Positions 49,875 to 58,517 of a stretch of 64,000 nt of DNA are shown here, in pieces. Each line of letters starts with the position of its first letter. Position 1 is the stretch's first letter. The stretch comes from an uncultured Dermabacteraceae bacterium (GTDB taxonomy: Bacteria; Actinomycetota; Actinomycetes; Actinomycetales; Dermabacteraceae), in assembly GCA_946223075.1 (NCBI GenBank), contig CAMILZ010000001.1, forward strand, positions 1 through 64,000, read 5' to 3'. The notes beneath the pieces were generated by a model. It worked only from the letters and a program-made list of their open reading frames with translations, was not told the DNA's origin and did not search any database. A program made the position numbers and the translations under genes.

Positions 49875-51902
49875 ATGACTGAGACAGCATCAATTTTTCA
49901 TGACCTGACACAGTTCGTCGCCGAGCCGCGCTTTTCGGGCCTCGCGCTTTCTCCCGCAGGGGACCGCCTCATTGCGGTACGCACCGAACTCAACCAGAAG
50001 AAAAACGCGTACGTGAGTGCTCTGTGGGAGCTTCCGTGCGGCGAAGGCGACACCCGCAAGCCACGCCGCCTCACGCGCGGCCTCGAAGGGGAGGCCCTTG
50101 CGGGCATCACCAATGAGGGCGACATTCTCTTCACGGCAAAGCGTGACACGGGCGACGACGACAGCGAACAGCGCCTCTTTCTTCTTCCGAACGGCGGGGG
50201 AGAGGCCCGCGTCGTCGCGAAGCGCCACTCAGGCTTCGCCGGAATTAGCATCGCGCGCGAAAGCGGTCACATCGCGCTCGTGAGCGGGGTGCATCCTCAC
50301 GCGAAGGACGCCGAAGACGACGCCCGCATCGCGAAAGAACGCGAAGACAAGAAATTCACCGGCATCCTCCACACCGGCTATCCCGTGCGCGCATGGGATC
50401 ACGATCTTGGCCCTACCGTGAGCCAAATCTTCGTGGCCGAGCCGCTCGAAGCCGAGGACGGCGACGCCCAACTCGAGCTTCGCCAGCTCACCCACTTTGC
50501 CCCTCACGAACGGGTCGCGGGCGCCCAGATCAGTTCCGACGGTCGCTGGATTTACGCGACCCTTACGCGCACGGCGCGCGGGATCAACGCTTTCAGCACC
50601 GTGGTGAAAATCGACGTTGAATCGGGAGAGGTGACGACTCTTGCCGAAGAGGAGGGCGTTCACCACATGCTCGAGGCGGTCAGCCCGGCGGGCGACTACC
50701 TCCTCCTCTCGCGCGAGGAAGCCGTGAGTCACACCGTGCCGCTGAAGCTCGAGTACTCGATCTACAACCTTGGGACCCGCGAGCGCACAGTTACGGCGAC
50801 GAATTTCTCCGACTGGATCGGAGATGTCACGATCACGCCGTGCGGCAAGAGCATCTACTTTACGGCCGATCACGAGGGTCGCGGCGGAATCTTCAAGCTC
50901 GATGTCGAGGAGGGAACCGTCGAGCTTCTCACCGAGGGGAGGTACCACTACGACGCCCTCGCGCTTGCCGAGCGCGACGGGAGCCTCGTTGCCCTTCAAG
51001 ATGCGATCGATCAGCCGCCGCTTCCAGTGCGGTTCGATCCCCACTCGCGCGAGGTGAGCCGCATCGATGCCGCGCTTGAGGCCCCGGAGATTCCGGGCGA
51101 CCTCACCGAGTTCAGCATCGAAGCAGAAGACGGCACGCGCGTGCGCTCGTGGCTGTGCGTGCCGAAAAACGCGAGTGAAACAAACCCTGCGCCGCTTCTT
51201 TTGTGGATTCACGGTGGCCCCTTCGGCTCGTGGAACAGCTGGAGTTGGCGCTGGAACCCGTGGACGGCCGTCGCCCGTGGCTACGCTGTGCTCCTTCCCG
51301 ACCCCGCCATCTCGACCGGGTACGGCCAAGGGATGATCGACCGCGGTTGGGACCAGCTCGGTGGAAGCCCGTTCGACGACATCATGCGCGCCACGAAGGC
51401 AGCGCTCGAACGCCCCGAGATTGACGAAAGTAAGAAGGCCGCGCTTGGCGGATCCTACGGCGGCTACATGGCGAACTGGGTGGCGGGCCACACGGGAGAC
51501 TTCTTCGACTGCATCGTCACGCATGCGTCCCTGTGGAACATCGACCAGTTCCGCCACACGACCGACGCTGGCCAGCACTGGGGAGCCCACCTCGATGACG
51601 CTCATGTGGCCGATTACAACCCCGCTGATTCAGTGGGGGAGATCGTCGCGCCCATGCTCGTGATCCACGGCGATAAGGATTACCGCGTTCCGATCGGAGA
51701 GGGGCTGCGTCTCTGGTACGAGCTGCTTGAGGCCTCGGGCAAGAGCCCGGAGGAGAACCCTCACAGGTTCCTCTACTTCCCGAATGAGAACCACTGGGTG
51801 CTGACACCGAACAACGCCTTCACGTGGTACTCGACGGTTCTCGCCTTCGTTGATCGCCACGTCAAGGGCGTCGAGACCGAGTATCCCGAACTTCTCGGCT
51901 AG
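49875..51902 (+). CDS. S9 family serine peptidase (acylaminoacyl-peptidase type)
   Basis: A 675-residue cytoplasmic peptidase of the prolyl oligopeptidase clan. The N-terminal part (about 1-410) is a beta-propeller with repeated strands; the C-terminal alpha/beta-hydrolase domain has the nucleophile Ser527 in GGSYGGYMANW, Asp602 in HGDKDYRVP and His640 in NENHWVL. WIHGGPFGSWNSWSW near residue 445 forms the oxyanion region. No signal peptide is seen. It probably cleaves short peptides or blocked N-termini. The gene stands alone, followed by a strong terminator. Confidence 0.9.
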   Translation: MTETASIFHDLTQFVAEPRFSGLALSPAGDRLIAVRTELNQKKNAYVSALWELPCGEGDTRKPRRLTRGLEGEALAGITNEGDILFTAKRDTGDDDSEQRLFLLPNGGGEARVVAKRHSGFAGISIARESGHIALVSGVHPHAKDAEDDARIAKEREDKKFTGILHTGYPVRAWDHDLGPTVSQIFVAEPLEAEDGDAQLELRQLTHFAPHERVAGAQISSDGRWIYATLTRTARGINAFSTVVKIDVESGEVTTLAEEEGVHHMLEAVSPAGDYLLLSREEAVSHTVPLKLEYSIYNLGTRERTVTATNFSDWIGDVTITPCGKSIYFTADHEGRGGIFKLDVEEGTVELLTEGRYHYDALALAERDGSLVALQDAIDQPPLPVRFDPHSREVSRIDAALEAPEIPGDLTEFSIEAEDGTRVRSWLCVPKNASETNPAPLLLWIHGGPFGSWNSWSWRWNPWTAVARGYAVLLPDPAISTGYGQGMIDRGWDQLGGSPFDDIMRATKAALERPEIDESKKAALGGSYGGYMANWVAGHTGDFFDCIVTHASLWNIDQFRHTTDAGQHWGAHLDDAHVADYNPADSVGEIVAPMLVIHGDKDYRVPIGEGLRLWYELLEASGKSPEENPHRFLYFPNENHWVLTPNNAFTWYSTVLAFVDRHVKGVETEYPELLG

Positions 51903-51918
51903 CGGGGCCCGCTCCCAG

Positions 51919-51957
51919 CGGCTCGACGGTTCCTACGGTGCCGTCGAGCCGCGTTTT
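51919..51957 (+). terminator. Terminator of the S9 peptidase gene
   Basis: CGGCTCGACGG and CCGTCGAGCCG form an 11-bp perfect stem with an 11-base loop, followed by CGTTTTT. Confidence 0.9.
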
Positions 51958-52105
51958 TCCTGCTTGGAGAGGGGCGATTCATTCAACACTCTCCGCTGCG
52001 TAACCGTGCGTTTACCGAGCAGGAGAATCATGGGAGATGCGTGAACTTTCCCCGGCGCGCCTTCCAATACCCGCAGCATCTCACCTCTCCTAGAAAGTGA
52101 CTGAC

Positions 52106-54763
52106 GTGAAGCGTACCTCCTCCATTTTTGCCGCGAGTGCCCTCGTGTGCTCGCTCGGCCTTGGCCTCGCTGTCCCCGCTCTCGCCGATGGCGACGAGAA
52201 CGTTGAGACTCCCTTCTCCCGCACCGCGACCTATCCGGTGTACATGAACGCCCCCGAAGGCGTGGATCCTGCCGAGGAAACCGTTGCCGAGATCTCGACC
52301 GTGAGCGAAGACGGCAACACCCTCATCTATACCGATGCTGCAGGTAAGCGCATTGGATTCCTCGATATCACGGACCCGAACCACCCGAAGGGTGCGGGCA
52401 GCGTTTCGCTCGCCGAGCTTGGCCACGCCGATGACCAGCCCACGTCCGTCGCCGTCGCCGGCGAGTACGTGCTGGTTGTGATCGATGAGACCGGCGGAGA
52501 CTTTGAGCATCCGAAGGGGCGCGTCGATGTGCTCGCGGTCAACACTCGCGAGAAGGTCGCCTCGATCGACCTCAAGGGGCAGCCCGATTCGATCGCCATC
52601 AATAAGGACGGCTCGATCGCCGCGATCGCGATCGAGAACCAGCGCGATGAAGAGCGCGAGGACGTCGACGGTGGTCTTCCTCAGATGCCCACCGGTTTCG
52701 TGCAGACCATCAAGCTCGAGGGCGAGCCTTCAACCTGGAACGCAGTCCCGGTGAACTTCACCGACGAAAGCGGCCAGGTTCTCGATATCGTGAAGAATGC
52801 GGGCCTCGATACCCCCGAGGATCTCGAGCCCGAATACGTGACGATCAACTCGAAGAACGAGCTCGCTGTCACGCTCCAGGAGAACAACGGCGTTGCGATT
52901 ATCGATCTGAACACGAACGAGATTAAGAACGTTTTCACCGCCGGCTGGGCCAACATCGATGGCGTAGATGCGAGCAAGGACGGCGACATTCACCCGACCG
53001 AGTCGCTCACCGGCATCCCGCGCGAACCCGATGCGATCGCGTGGGTCGATGATGAACACCTCGCGACCGCAAACGAAGGCGACTGGAAGGGCGGAACGCG
53101 CGGCTGGACCATCTTCGCCACCGATGGTGAAGTGATCTGGGACGCCGGAAACTCAATCGAAGAACTCGCCAACGCGTACGGCCTCCATAACGAGAAGCGC
53201 GCCGGCAAGAAAGGCCCCGAGATCGAAGGCCCTGCGGTCGCCGAGATTGGCGGCGTGCGCTACGCTTTCGTTGCCTCCGAACGTTCGAACTTCGTCGCGG
53301 TCTACAACGTGAATGACCCGGCTAATCCCACCTTCGAGCAGCTTCTGTTCACGACCAATGGCCCCGAGGGGATCCTCCCGATTCCCGACCGCGGAATCCT
53401 CGCGGTGTCGAGCGAAGCCGACGATGCCTCCGCTCGCGTGCGCAGCGCCGTCAACCTCTACAAGCTCGGCGCTGAGGCCCCCGAAACGGCGCAGCCGAGC
53501 ATCGTGTCGGCCAAGGGCGCAGACGGCCACAACATTCCGTGGACCGCGCTCGGTTCGCTCGCGGGGAGCAAGTCCGACGCCACCACGCTTTACGCCGCTT
53601 CCGACTCGGCTCTTGACGTTGCCTACGTTTACACGATCGACGCTTCGGCCACCCCGGCTCTCATCACCGAGCGTCGCGCGGTCAAGCGCGACGGCGCTCG
53701 CGCCGAGGGTATTGACATCGAGGGCCTCAGCCAGCGTGAAGACGGGGGCTTCTGGCTTGCATCCGAAGGCAAGACGGGCGACAAAAACCGGCTCGTGCGC
53801 ACTGATGCCGACCTCAATATTCAAGAAGAAATCGCGCTTCCCGAGGACGTCACCGCGCACATCGGCAAGTGGGGTCTCGAAGGTATCGACTCGCGCATCA
53901 ACGACAAGGGCGAGGAGGAGGTCTTCGTTGCCGTGCAGCGCCCGCTGTGGAACGACCCGAGTGTGAAACCGCTCGAGGCCACCGAGGGCAATGTTGCGCG
54001 CATCGGCCGCTACAACACCGCAACTAAAGAATGGAACTGGTACACGGTCGAGCTGACCGCTACTGACACCAAGGGTGATTGGATGGGGCTTTCCGAGCTG
54101 ACGATCGTGGACAACTCCCTTGTTCTCATCGAACGCGATAAGCTCAACGGCCCCGATGCCAAGGTCAAGCAGCTCGTTCAGGTCGCACTCCCGAGCGAAG
54201 AGGAGGTCGCAGCAGCGAACGGCGCGCCGATCGCGCTTGAGAAGGGCAAGGTTCTCGATGTTCTGCCGGAGCTCCGAGCAACCAACGGCTGGACCCAGGA
54301 GAAGCTCGAAGGCTTCACCGTCGCGAAGGACGGCTCGATGTACGCCGTCACAGATAACGACGGCCTCGATGACGCGACCGGCGAAACAGTGTTCCTCCGC
54401 CTCGGTAAGGTAGGTGACGCCTTTGCTGTTCAGGGTAACGACACCGTCCAGGAACCGTCGGATCCCAGCCCCGCACCCTCTGATCCCACCCCGGGTACCG
54501 GGAACGATGACGGCGGCGCTGTAGCGCCGACTCACGAGCCGGGGACTGGCGACGATGATTCCGAACAGTCTGCGCCCGCACCCGTGCAGGATCCTCGTCG
54601 CCCTGCGCCGCGCCCTGTCCGCGTTGCTGATCCGTCACAGCCACACCGCTCGCTTCCGCGTACGGGTGTTGACGGTAGCGCCTACCTCGTGACCGCCCTT
54701 GGCGCGCTCGTGCTCCTCGGTGTGGGCGGGACGCTCGTTGCCCGCTCCGCACGCAACCGCTAA
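52106..54763 (+). CDS. LPXTG-anchored surface protein with phytase-like propeller domains
   Basis: An 885-residue exported protein. A signal peptide (basic MKRTSS, hydrophobic stretch, cleavage near ALADG) opens it. Residues about 35-460 form a repetitive beta-propeller-like region (PTSVAVAGEYVLVVID, PDSIAINKDGSIAAIAIENQ). Residues about 490-790 resemble the esterase-like domain of the phytase-like family (IDIEGLSQREDGGFWLASEG). A Pro/Asp-rich wall-spanning linker leads to the sortase signal LPRTG near residue 850, a membrane helix and a basic tail. It should be fixed to peptidoglycan by a sortase. Start is GTG 52106 (or in-frame GTG 52097). Confidence 0.82.
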   Translation: MKRTSSIFAASALVCSLGLGLAVPALADGDENVETPFSRTATYPVYMNAPEGVDPAEETVAEISTVSEDGNTLIYTDAAGKRIGFLDITDPNHPKGAGSVSLAELGHADDQPTSVAVAGEYVLVVIDETGGDFEHPKGRVDVLAVNTREKVASIDLKGQPDSIAINKDGSIAAIAIENQRDEEREDVDGGLPQMPTGFVQTIKLEGEPSTWNAVPVNFTDESGQVLDIVKNAGLDTPEDLEPEYVTINSKNELAVTLQENNGVAIIDLNTNEIKNVFTAGWANIDGVDASKDGDIHPTESLTGIPREPDAIAWVDDEHLATANEGDWKGGTRGWTIFATDGEVIWDAGNSIEELANAYGLHNEKRAGKKGPEIEGPAVAEIGGVRYAFVASERSNFVAVYNVNDPANPTFEQLLFTTNGPEGILPIPDRGILAVSSEADDASARVRSAVNLYKLGAEAPETAQPSIVSAKGADGHNIPWTALGSLAGSKSDATTLYAASDSALDVAYVYTIDASATPALITERRAVKRDGARAEGIDIEGLSQREDGGFWLASEGKTGDKNRLVRTDADLNIQEEIALPEDVTAHIGKWGLEGIDSRINDKGEEEVFVAVQRPLWNDPSVKPLEATEGNVARIGRYNTATKEWNWYTVELTATDTKGDWMGLSELTIVDNSLVLIERDKLNGPDAKVKQLVQVALPSEEEVAAANGAPIALEKGKVLDVLPELRATNGWTQEKLEGFTVAKDGSMYAVTDNDGLDDATGETVFLRLGKVGDAFAVQGNDTVQEPSDPSPAPSDPTPGTGNDDGGAVAPTHEPGTGDDDSEQSAPAPVQDPRRPAPRPVRVADPSQPHRSLPRTGVDGSAYLVTALGALVLLGVGGTLVARSARNR

Positions 54764-54784
54764 GAGCCTCCTCGCACGAAAGAA

Positions 54785-54828
54785 GTGAAGGGCCGGTGAC
54801 CTCCCGCGGGAGGCCCCCGGCCCTTCAC
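54785..54828. terminator. Bidirectional terminator between two convergent genes
   Basis: GTGAAGGGCCGG pairs with CCGGCCCTTCAC (12 bp), and the loop holds a second hairpin, CTCCCGCGGGAG. It lies between the convergent LPXTG and pepT genes. T-runs are short, so efficiency is uncertain. Confidence 0.65.
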
Positions 54829-54849
54829 ATTGCCGAGAGCAGGAAACGG

Positions 54850-56103
54850 CTACTGCTGTGCCGCCTGGCGAATGAGCGTGTTCACCATGTCGAAGCTCTT
54901 CTCAAACGCGCCCAGAGGCAAGAACTCGAAAACCGAGTGGAAGTTGTGCGCGCCGGTGAAAAAGTTCGGCGTGAAGATTCCCTGGCGCGAAAGCCATGAA
55001 CCATCGGTGCCGCCGCGCATTGAGAGGTTGATCGGTTCGATGCCAAGTTCCGCCATGGCTTTCACGATGTTGTCGGTCGCCACCGCATTCTCTTCGGTCT
55101 TTGCGTCCTCGATGTTGCCGTAGACATCCGCGATCTCGACCGTCACCTTTGCGCGAGGGTTCGATTCGAGCACACGCGCGGCGATATCGCGGATGCGCTG
55201 TTTCTTTTCCTCGTAACCCTCGAGATCATGGTCGCGCACTGAAATCCCCACGCGCGCCGTCGACTGATTGCCCTCGATCTCGTTCACCCAAATGTAGGAC
55301 TCGCGGCCTTCCGTGCACTCCGGAGTCTCCTCCCGATCGAACTGCGCGATGATGTCGTGCGCAATGAGGATCGGGTTCACCATGTTCCCCTTGGAATTCA
55401 TGGGGTGCGCGGACACACCGACGATGTCGATCGTGGCACTTGCTGCGTTGAAGGTCGATTCCACGACTTCGCCGAGCTCGCACGAGTCGAGCGTGAACGC
55501 ATACTGGACGGGGAAGCGGGCGAGGTCCATCGTGCGCACGCCCCTCAGCCCGATCTCTTCGTCCGGGACGAAACTGAGGTACACGTCGCCGTGGGGAAGC
55601 GTCGGATCCTGAAGCAGGCGCACAGCCGCCTCCATGACGGAAGTGACGCCCGCCTTGTCGTCGGCACCAAGCACGCTCGTGCCGTCCGTGACGAGGATCC
55701 GCTCGCCCGCATAACGGCTGATTTCGGGGTGCTCGCTCTCGCGCAACCACACGTCGCGATCGTCATTGAGACACACATCCCCGCCGTCGTAGTCGATCAC
55801 GCGGGCTTTCACCTCGGGGGAAAGATTCACATCGACCGTATCGAGGTGGGTGCAAAAACCAATCGCTGGGGCTGTCGCATTGTCGGGGAGAGTCGAGGGG
55901 ATCTTCGCGGTGAGCACGCACGTGTCGCTCAAGTGAATCTCCTGAGCGCCCGCCACCTCAAGTTCGCACTTGAGAAGACGCGCGAGCTCCCACTGGCCCT
56001 CGCTTGTCGGCACCGTTTCGGCTGAGGCATCCGATTGGCTTGCAATCGCCGAATAGCGAAGGAAGCGCTCGGCGAGGGCATCCTGAATTGAGCTCGTGGT
56101 CAT
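54850..56103 (-). CDS. pepT: Peptidase T (tripeptidase)
   Basis: Cytoplasmic zinc aminopeptidase of family M20B removing the N-terminal residue of tripeptides. The 417-residue protein shows the metal ligands in CTHLDTVD (near residue 87), GADDKAG (near 149), the catalytic pair in PDEEIG (near 183), LDSCELG (near 207) and GAHNFHSVFE (near 388). ATG 56103 has GAAAGGAT upstream. It is 24 bases behind the AbgT transporter gene and probably in the same transcript, so it may process peptides taken up by that transporter. Confidence 0.95.
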   Translation of the reverse strand: MTTSSIQDALAERFLRYSAIASQSDASAETVPTSEGQWELARLLKCELEVAGAQEIHLSDTCVLTAKIPSTLPDNATAPAIGFCTHLDTVDVNLSPEVKARVIDYDGGDVCLNDDRDVWLRESEHPEISRYAGERILVTDGTSVLGADDKAGVTSVMEAAVRLLQDPTLPHGDVYLSFVPDEEIGLRGVRTMDLARFPVQYAFTLDSCELGEVVESTFNAASATIDIVGVSAHPMNSKGNMVNPILIAHDIIAQFDREETPECTEGRESYIWVNEIEGNQSTARVGISVRDHDLEGYEEKKQRIRDIAARVLESNPRAKVTVEIADVYGNIEDAKTEENAVATDNIVKAMAELGIEPINLSMRGGTDGSWLSRQGIFTPNFFTGAHNFHSVFEFLPLGAFEKSFDMVNTLIRQAAQQ

Positions 56104-56127
56104 GGTGAAAATCCTTTCTCGCGTGAT

Positions 56128-57699
56128 TTACGGGCGCGGGTAGACGTAGCTTGAATCGAGGCCAAGCGGAATATCGAAGCCCCAGAAAATGAAGAGCGTG
56201 ATCGTGAGCGTCACCATGAGGCCGATCGAGTAGGGCAACATCATCGACGAAAGAGTACCGATGCCGGACTTTTTCACGTATCGCTGGCAGTAGGTGATGA
56301 TGAGCGGGTAGAACGCGAACATCGGCGTCACGACGTTGATGGCGGAGTCGCTCACGCGGAATGTGGCCTGCGTAAGCTCGGGGGCAATCCCCACGCCCAT
56401 GAGCATCGGCACGAAGATCGGCGCAAGGATCGCCCATTTTGCCGAAGCGGAGGTGATGATGAGGTTCAGGCACGCCACGAAAAGAATGATGCCGAGAACC
56501 GTAAGCTGCGGGGGCAAATTGAGGTTCTGGAGAAATTCCGCGCCGGAGACCGCGAGAAGAGAGCCAATCTGACTCTGATTGAACGCCCACATGAACTGGG
56601 CCGCGAAAAAGTAGAACACGATGAGAGGAACGAGAGTTTCGGTCATCGCTTCCATGGCTTTCGAGACGCCCTTCGGGCCCGTGAAGCGGCCCGAGATGAA
56701 TCCGTAAAGGAGCCCTACGAGGCCCGTGAGCACGAAGATCATCATGACGATCGACTTCATGATGGGAGCCTCCGGAGCCGTGAGCGATCCGGTTTCGGGA
56801 GCGCGCCACACGGAGTCGGCCGGGATGAGCGATGCCACGAGCCCAATCACGGCGAGGAGGAAGACGCCCGTGGAAATGATGAGGGCGCGGTTCTCCCGCG
56901 AGGTGAGGGGAGTGTCAACTTTTTCGATGTCATCGGACGTGACATCGAGGGGAAAGTTTCGTTGCAGCCATGGCTCGACCCACTTTTCTGTCACAAGCCA
57001 CAGCGCGGGAATCACGGTGAAAGTTGCACCGAGGCTGTAGAAGTAGTTCGCGAGGATGTTGACGCTGTAGCTCGGATCAATGATCTGTGCCGCGGGCTCA
57101 GTGAAACCTTGGATTACGGGATCGATGGCGGACGGCGTGTAGTTCGCGGCGAAGGCGCCCGCGATGCCGGCAAAGGAAGCCGCAATTCCTGCGAGAGGGT
57201 GCTTGCCCACGGCGTAGAACATGTACGCCGCTACGGGGATGATCACGACGTAGCCCGTGTCGGGGCCGAGGTGCGAAAGCATGCTCGCGACGATGATCAT
57301 CGGCGTGAGAAGTGATTTTGGCGTGAAGGCGAGGAGCTTCCGAAGCGCGGCGTTAATGTACCCGGAGCCATCCGCGATGCCGATACCTATCGTTGCCACG
57401 ATCACCATGCCGAGCGCGGGGAACGTCGCGAAGTTGGTGACAGCCGTAACCATTAGTTCTACGAGGCGATCGGGGGCCAGCATGTTGACGATCTGGATTT
57501 TCTCGTCAGTTGCGGGATTGATGTAGTCGAAGTTCACGAACGACAAAAGCGCCGAGACGAGAAGAACGATCACGAGAGCGCTGACGAAGAGCGTCGTAAT
57601 GTCGGGGATCTTATTGCCGACCCTGACGATGAGCCCGAGGAAGCCCTTCGGTTCAGTTTCTTTGGGTGGGGCTGCGGGGGAGGAGGCGTTCGCAGTCAC
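56128..57699 (-). CDS. AbgT-family transporter
   Basis: A 523-residue integral membrane protein of the AbgT family, which imports p-aminobenzoyl-glutamate in E. coli and exports sulfonamides in some bacteria. Family traits are VIVATIGIGIADGSGYINA, MLSHLGPDTGYVVIIPVAA and FAANYTPSAIDPV, with many membrane helices. GTG 57699 is chosen because AAAGGA lies 6 bases upstream and a TAGGGT -10 box at 57722-57727 fits a short leader; an ATG at 57717 would have neither. Pairing with an M20 peptidase suggests uptake of an aminoacyl or peptide substrate. Confidence 0.88.
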   Translation of the reverse strand: MTANASSPAAPPKETEPKGFLGLIVRVGNKIPDITTLFVSALVIVLLVSALLSFVNFDYINPATDEKIQIVNMLAPDRLVELMVTAVTNFATFPALGMVIVATIGIGIADGSGYINAALRKLLAFTPKSLLTPMIIVASMLSHLGPDTGYVVIIPVAAYMFYAVGKHPLAGIAASFAGIAGAFAANYTPSAIDPVIQGFTEPAAQIIDPSYSVNILANYFYSLGATFTVIPALWLVTEKWVEPWLQRNFPLDVTSDDIEKVDTPLTSRENRALIISTGVFLLAVIGLVASLIPADSVWRAPETGSLTAPEAPIMKSIVMMIFVLTGLVGLLYGFISGRFTGPKGVSKAMEAMTETLVPLIVFYFFAAQFMWAFNQSQIGSLLAVSGAEFLQNLNLPPQLTVLGIILFVACLNLIITSASAKWAILAPIFVPMLMGVGIAPELTQATFRVSDSAINVVTPMFAFYPLIITYCQRYVKKSGIGTLSSMMLPYSIGLMVTLTITLFIFWGFDIPLGLDSSYVYPRP

Positions 57700-57721
57700 G
57701 GGGAGTCCTTTCGTCATACCG

Positions 57722-57770
57722 ACCCTAGTGAGAGCGGGTATGCGAAAGCCTACGCCGATTGTAGACAATC
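57722..57770 (-). promoter_or_regulatory. Promoter region of abgT-pepT with a GntR-like palindrome
   Basis: On the minus strand a TAGGGT -10 box (57722-57727) precedes the chosen GTG start by 22 bases. Upstream at 57757-57770 is GATTGTAGACAATC, a 14-bp palindrome whose core TTGTAGACAA resembles GntR-family operators. Its place about 50 bases before the transcription start fits an activator or a looping repressor. Confidence 0.5.
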
Positions 57771-57807
57771 TGTAGTGGTGTCCAGTAGTTATGGCTCTCT
57801 GTGGGTT

Positions 57808-58455
57808 TTAACCGCGCACCGCCTCGGCCACAGAGATCATGTCCTCCATGGACGCGTCGCGGCTTTGGACGGTCACAACCGTACGAGGAATATCTGGGGC
57901 CCATACCCAGCACTGGAAGCCGCCTCTTCCATCTGGGTGGGGAGCGCACACACCGCGTTCAAAGACCTTCTCGCCTTCGAGGCCCAAGGCGGGATTGTCA
58001 GCCGTTGCCTTACCAACACTGTCGGTGTTGGTGATGGCCAAAATGTTGATTCTCTGCTCGGCACGGACGTACACGGGTCGCGTTCCGACGTGCGCCAGCT
58101 GCCAGTCGCCGATGGCGTCAGGGAGGCGGTTATTGAGGGTACCATCAATGGGGTCACCGGAAGTTTCCGTCGCACGGCCGGGGGTGGGGCTCGGGATCCC
58201 CGTGCCGTTGGGGCTGGGTTTGGCGGGGTCCGGGTCCGACGGCTGCTCGCTCACCGTTGAGCTCGTGGCCGGGGCGGGATCCGGGCTTGACGTGGCTCGC
58301 GGCTGGTTAATGATGATGCCGGCGACGGGTATTCCCACCACGACGACGACAAGCGCGAGAACCAAGCCGAGGCAGGCGCACCCGATGAAGAGTATCCGTA
58401 GCAGCGGGCTAGCACTTTGCTGGCCGCCTTGATTTGCTGCGGGAGGAACTGACAT
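57808..58455 (-). CDS. Membrane-anchored extracytoplasmic protein, paralogue A
   Basis: A 215-residue protein of unknown function. A short cytoplasmic head is followed by a membrane helix (about 19-48, LFIGCACLGLVLALVVVVVG), a Ser/Pro/Thr-rich linker (about 55-100) and an external domain. The domain contains GEKVFERGVCAPHPDGRGGF and ends SMEDMISVAEAVRG. The next gene upstream on the same strand encodes a protein of the same architecture with matching motifs. Two cysteines, in ERGVC and FQCWVW, may form a disulfide also present in the paralogue. I know no named family for it. Confidence 0.75.
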   Translation of the reverse strand: MSVPPAANQGGQQSASPLLRILFIGCACLGLVLALVVVVVGIPVAGIIINQPRATSSPDPAPATSSTVSEQPSDPDPAKPSPNGTGIPSPTPGRATETSGDPIDGTLNNRLPDAIGDWQLAHVGTRPVYVRAEQRINILAITNTDSVGKATADNPALGLEGEKVFERGVCAPHPDGRGGFQCWVWAPDIPRTVVTVQSRDASMEDMISVAEAVRG

Positions 58456-58517
58456 ATTCTTCTCTTTTCCGCGAACCGTACTGCGCTGTACGCGAGGCTG
58501 AGGGGCGGGAGGGGAAC

